A DNA stretch of 31,597 nucleotides from Caryophanales bacterium UBA5732 (lineage in GTDB: Bacteria; Bacillota_I; Bacilli_A; Izemoplasmatales; Hujiaoplasmataceae), in NCBI GenBank assembly GCA_002419445.1, contig DIGC01000081.1, positions 1 through 31,597 of the forward strand. Direction: 5' to 3'. Below, piece by piece: positions 30,730 through 31,597 of the stretch (position 1 is its first letter; every line of letters begins with the position of its first letter). Position numbers and translations under genes: made by a program. The notes beneath the pieces are model-generated. The model ran no database searches. It saw only the letters and a list, made by a program, of their open reading frames with translations, and was not told where the DNA came from.

Positions 30730-31597
30730 AAGTAACTTTTTATACTTTAGGCTGTAAAGTCAACGCTTATGAAACTGAAGCCGTAAGGGAAAAATTTATA
30801 GCTAAAGGCTATGAGATAACCGACTTTGACGGCTTTAGCGACGTCTATATTATAAATTCTTGTATGGTAACTAATACTGGAGAAAAAAAATCAAAACAAA
30901 TAATTAGAAGGCCATACCATCATAATCCTCGTGCGATAGTCATTGTAATGGGATGTTTGTCGCAGTTAAAAGCTGATGAAATGATGGAAATAGATGGCGT
31001 AAAAATTGTAATTGGCACAAAAAACCGAGAACATCTTGTGACTTATTTAGAAACTTATCTCAAAGATAATATTCCTTTAAATTTAGTTAATGTATTGGAA
31101 AAAGACGAGTTATACGATTCTTTGTCAATAAATGATTTTGCGACGCAAAAACGAGCTTTCTTAAAAATTCAAGACGGTTGTAATAATTTTTGTACATATT
31201 GTATTATTCCCTATACCAGAGGCAGGATTCGTTCTAAATCAAAAGATTTAATCATTGAAGAAGTTGAGCAGTTAGTTAAACACGGTCACATTGAGGTAGT
31301 GTTAACGGGAATTCACACCGGTGGATATGGGGCGGATTTGCCAGACTACAGCTTCGCGCAATTGTTGAGAGATTTAGAATTTGTCGACGGTTTAAAAAGA
31401 GTAAGAATTTCATCAATTGAGATTTCTGAAATTGATGATGAAATTCTTTCTGTTATCTCAAAATCCCAGAAAATTGTTCATCATTTACATGTGCCTTTAC
31501 AAAGCGGAACTAATCGAATATTAAAACTGATGAACCGCAAATATTCTAATTTAGAGTACTTGGCAATGATCCAGAAAATTCGCCAAGCACTTCCTGA
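30726..31597 (+). CDS. mtaB: tRNA t6A37 methylthiotransferase MtaB (3' end beyond window)
   Basis: The first 290 residues are present; the reading frame stays open at the right edge. MtaB adds a methylthio group to t6A37 in ANN-decoding tRNAs, using two 4Fe-4S clusters. The N-terminal cluster cysteines are C10 (YTLGCKVNAYE), C46 (INSCMVTN) and C77 (MGCLSQ); the radical-SAM cysteines are C152, C156 and C159 in GCNNFCTYCIIPYTRG. The family-typical start and TLGCKVN distinguish it from MiaB. It overlaps rsmE by four bases (ATGA) with GGAGG before it. The TRAM domain expected at the end lies outside the window. Confidence 0.95.
   Translation, partial: MKVTFYTLGCKVNAYETEAVREKFIAKGYEITDFDGFSDVYIINSCMVTNTGEKKSKQIIRRPYHHNPRAIVIVMGCLSQLKADEMMEIDGVKIVIGTKNREHLVTYLETYLKDNIPLNLVNVLEKDELYDSLSINDFATQKRAFLKIQDGCNNFCTYCIIPYTRGRIRSKSKDLIIEEVEQLVKHGHIEVVLTGIHTGGYGADLPDYSFAQLLRDLEFVDGLKRVRISSIEISEIDDEILSVISKSQKIVHHLHVPLQSGTNRILKLMNRKYSNLEYLAMIQKIRQALP

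Noticed and set aside
1..31597. Mycoplasma-type code with UGA as tryptophan
   Set aside because: serC, glcK, rsmE and the EI-N-like gene end in TGA at sensible places, often overlapping the next ATG, and tryptophan is written TGG.

Overview
The window looks like chromosomal DNA from a low-G+C bacterium of the Bacillota / Mycoplasmatota border (Acholeplasma-, Izemoplasma- or Erysipelotrichia-like). The signs are strong A+T bias, AGGAGG-type ribosome binding sites, TTGACA/TATAAT promoters, a CIRCE-controlled hrcA-grpE-dnaK-dnaJ operon, split glycine decarboxylase subunits (gcvPA/gcvPB) and the MEP-pathway gene ispG. UGA serves as an ordinary stop (serC, glcK, rsmE and the EI-N gene end in TGA), so this is the standard bacterial code, not the Mycoplasma code. 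No rRNA, tRNA, CRISPR array, IS element or phage gene was seen. The exact taxon is inference.

Layout. 32-989: a leftward TetR-type repressor gene and a 385-bp non-coding gap with repeated GTCACAA-type motifs. 990-2198: a six-helix membrane protein with a cytosolic C-terminal domain resembling MmcQ/YjbR. 2294-3019: a Fic-fold protein whose catalytic histidine is replaced by tyrosine. 3052-9095: lplA-gcvT-gcvH-gcvPA-gcvPB-cvpA-like, a glycine cleavage operon with its own lipoate ligase. 9129-10178: convergent ispG. 10295-10969: a short stand-alone protein equal to the N-terminal half of PTS enzyme I. 11316-12332: ilvE. 12608-17396: gdhA, a DUF1015 gene, serC and serA, a nitrogen/serine operon with a cre-like site in its promoter and a possible attenuator in its leader. 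17558-17707: a 49-codon rpmG. 17770-19325: an ROK glucokinase and a translationally coupled metallo-beta-lactamase-fold hydrolase. 19465-24094: the heat-shock operon behind one near-perfect and one degenerate CIRCE. 24324-29927: PadR-jetA-jetB-jetC. 30004-31597: rsmE and the 5' part of mtaB.

The most interesting region is 24.2-29.9 kb. A PadR-type regulator heads an operon encoding a Wadjet/MukBEF-like SMC complex: JetA-like kleisin, JetB-like winged-helix partner and JetC-like SMC ATPase with intact Walker A, signature and Walker B motifs. The expected JetD nuclease is absent: a strong terminator follows jetC and the next genes are rsmE and mtaB. The operon sits inside a synteny block (dnaJ-prmA-rsmE-mtaB in many Bacillota) and occupies the place of prmA. 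It may be a nuclease-free condensin, or a Wadjet whose cutting subunit is encoded elsewhere.

Metabolically the genes fit together. GdhA makes the glutamate that SerC and IlvE use as amino donor or acceptor, SerA/SerC feed serine and glycine, and the Gcv proteins degrade glycine to one-carbon units after LplA lipoylates GcvH.
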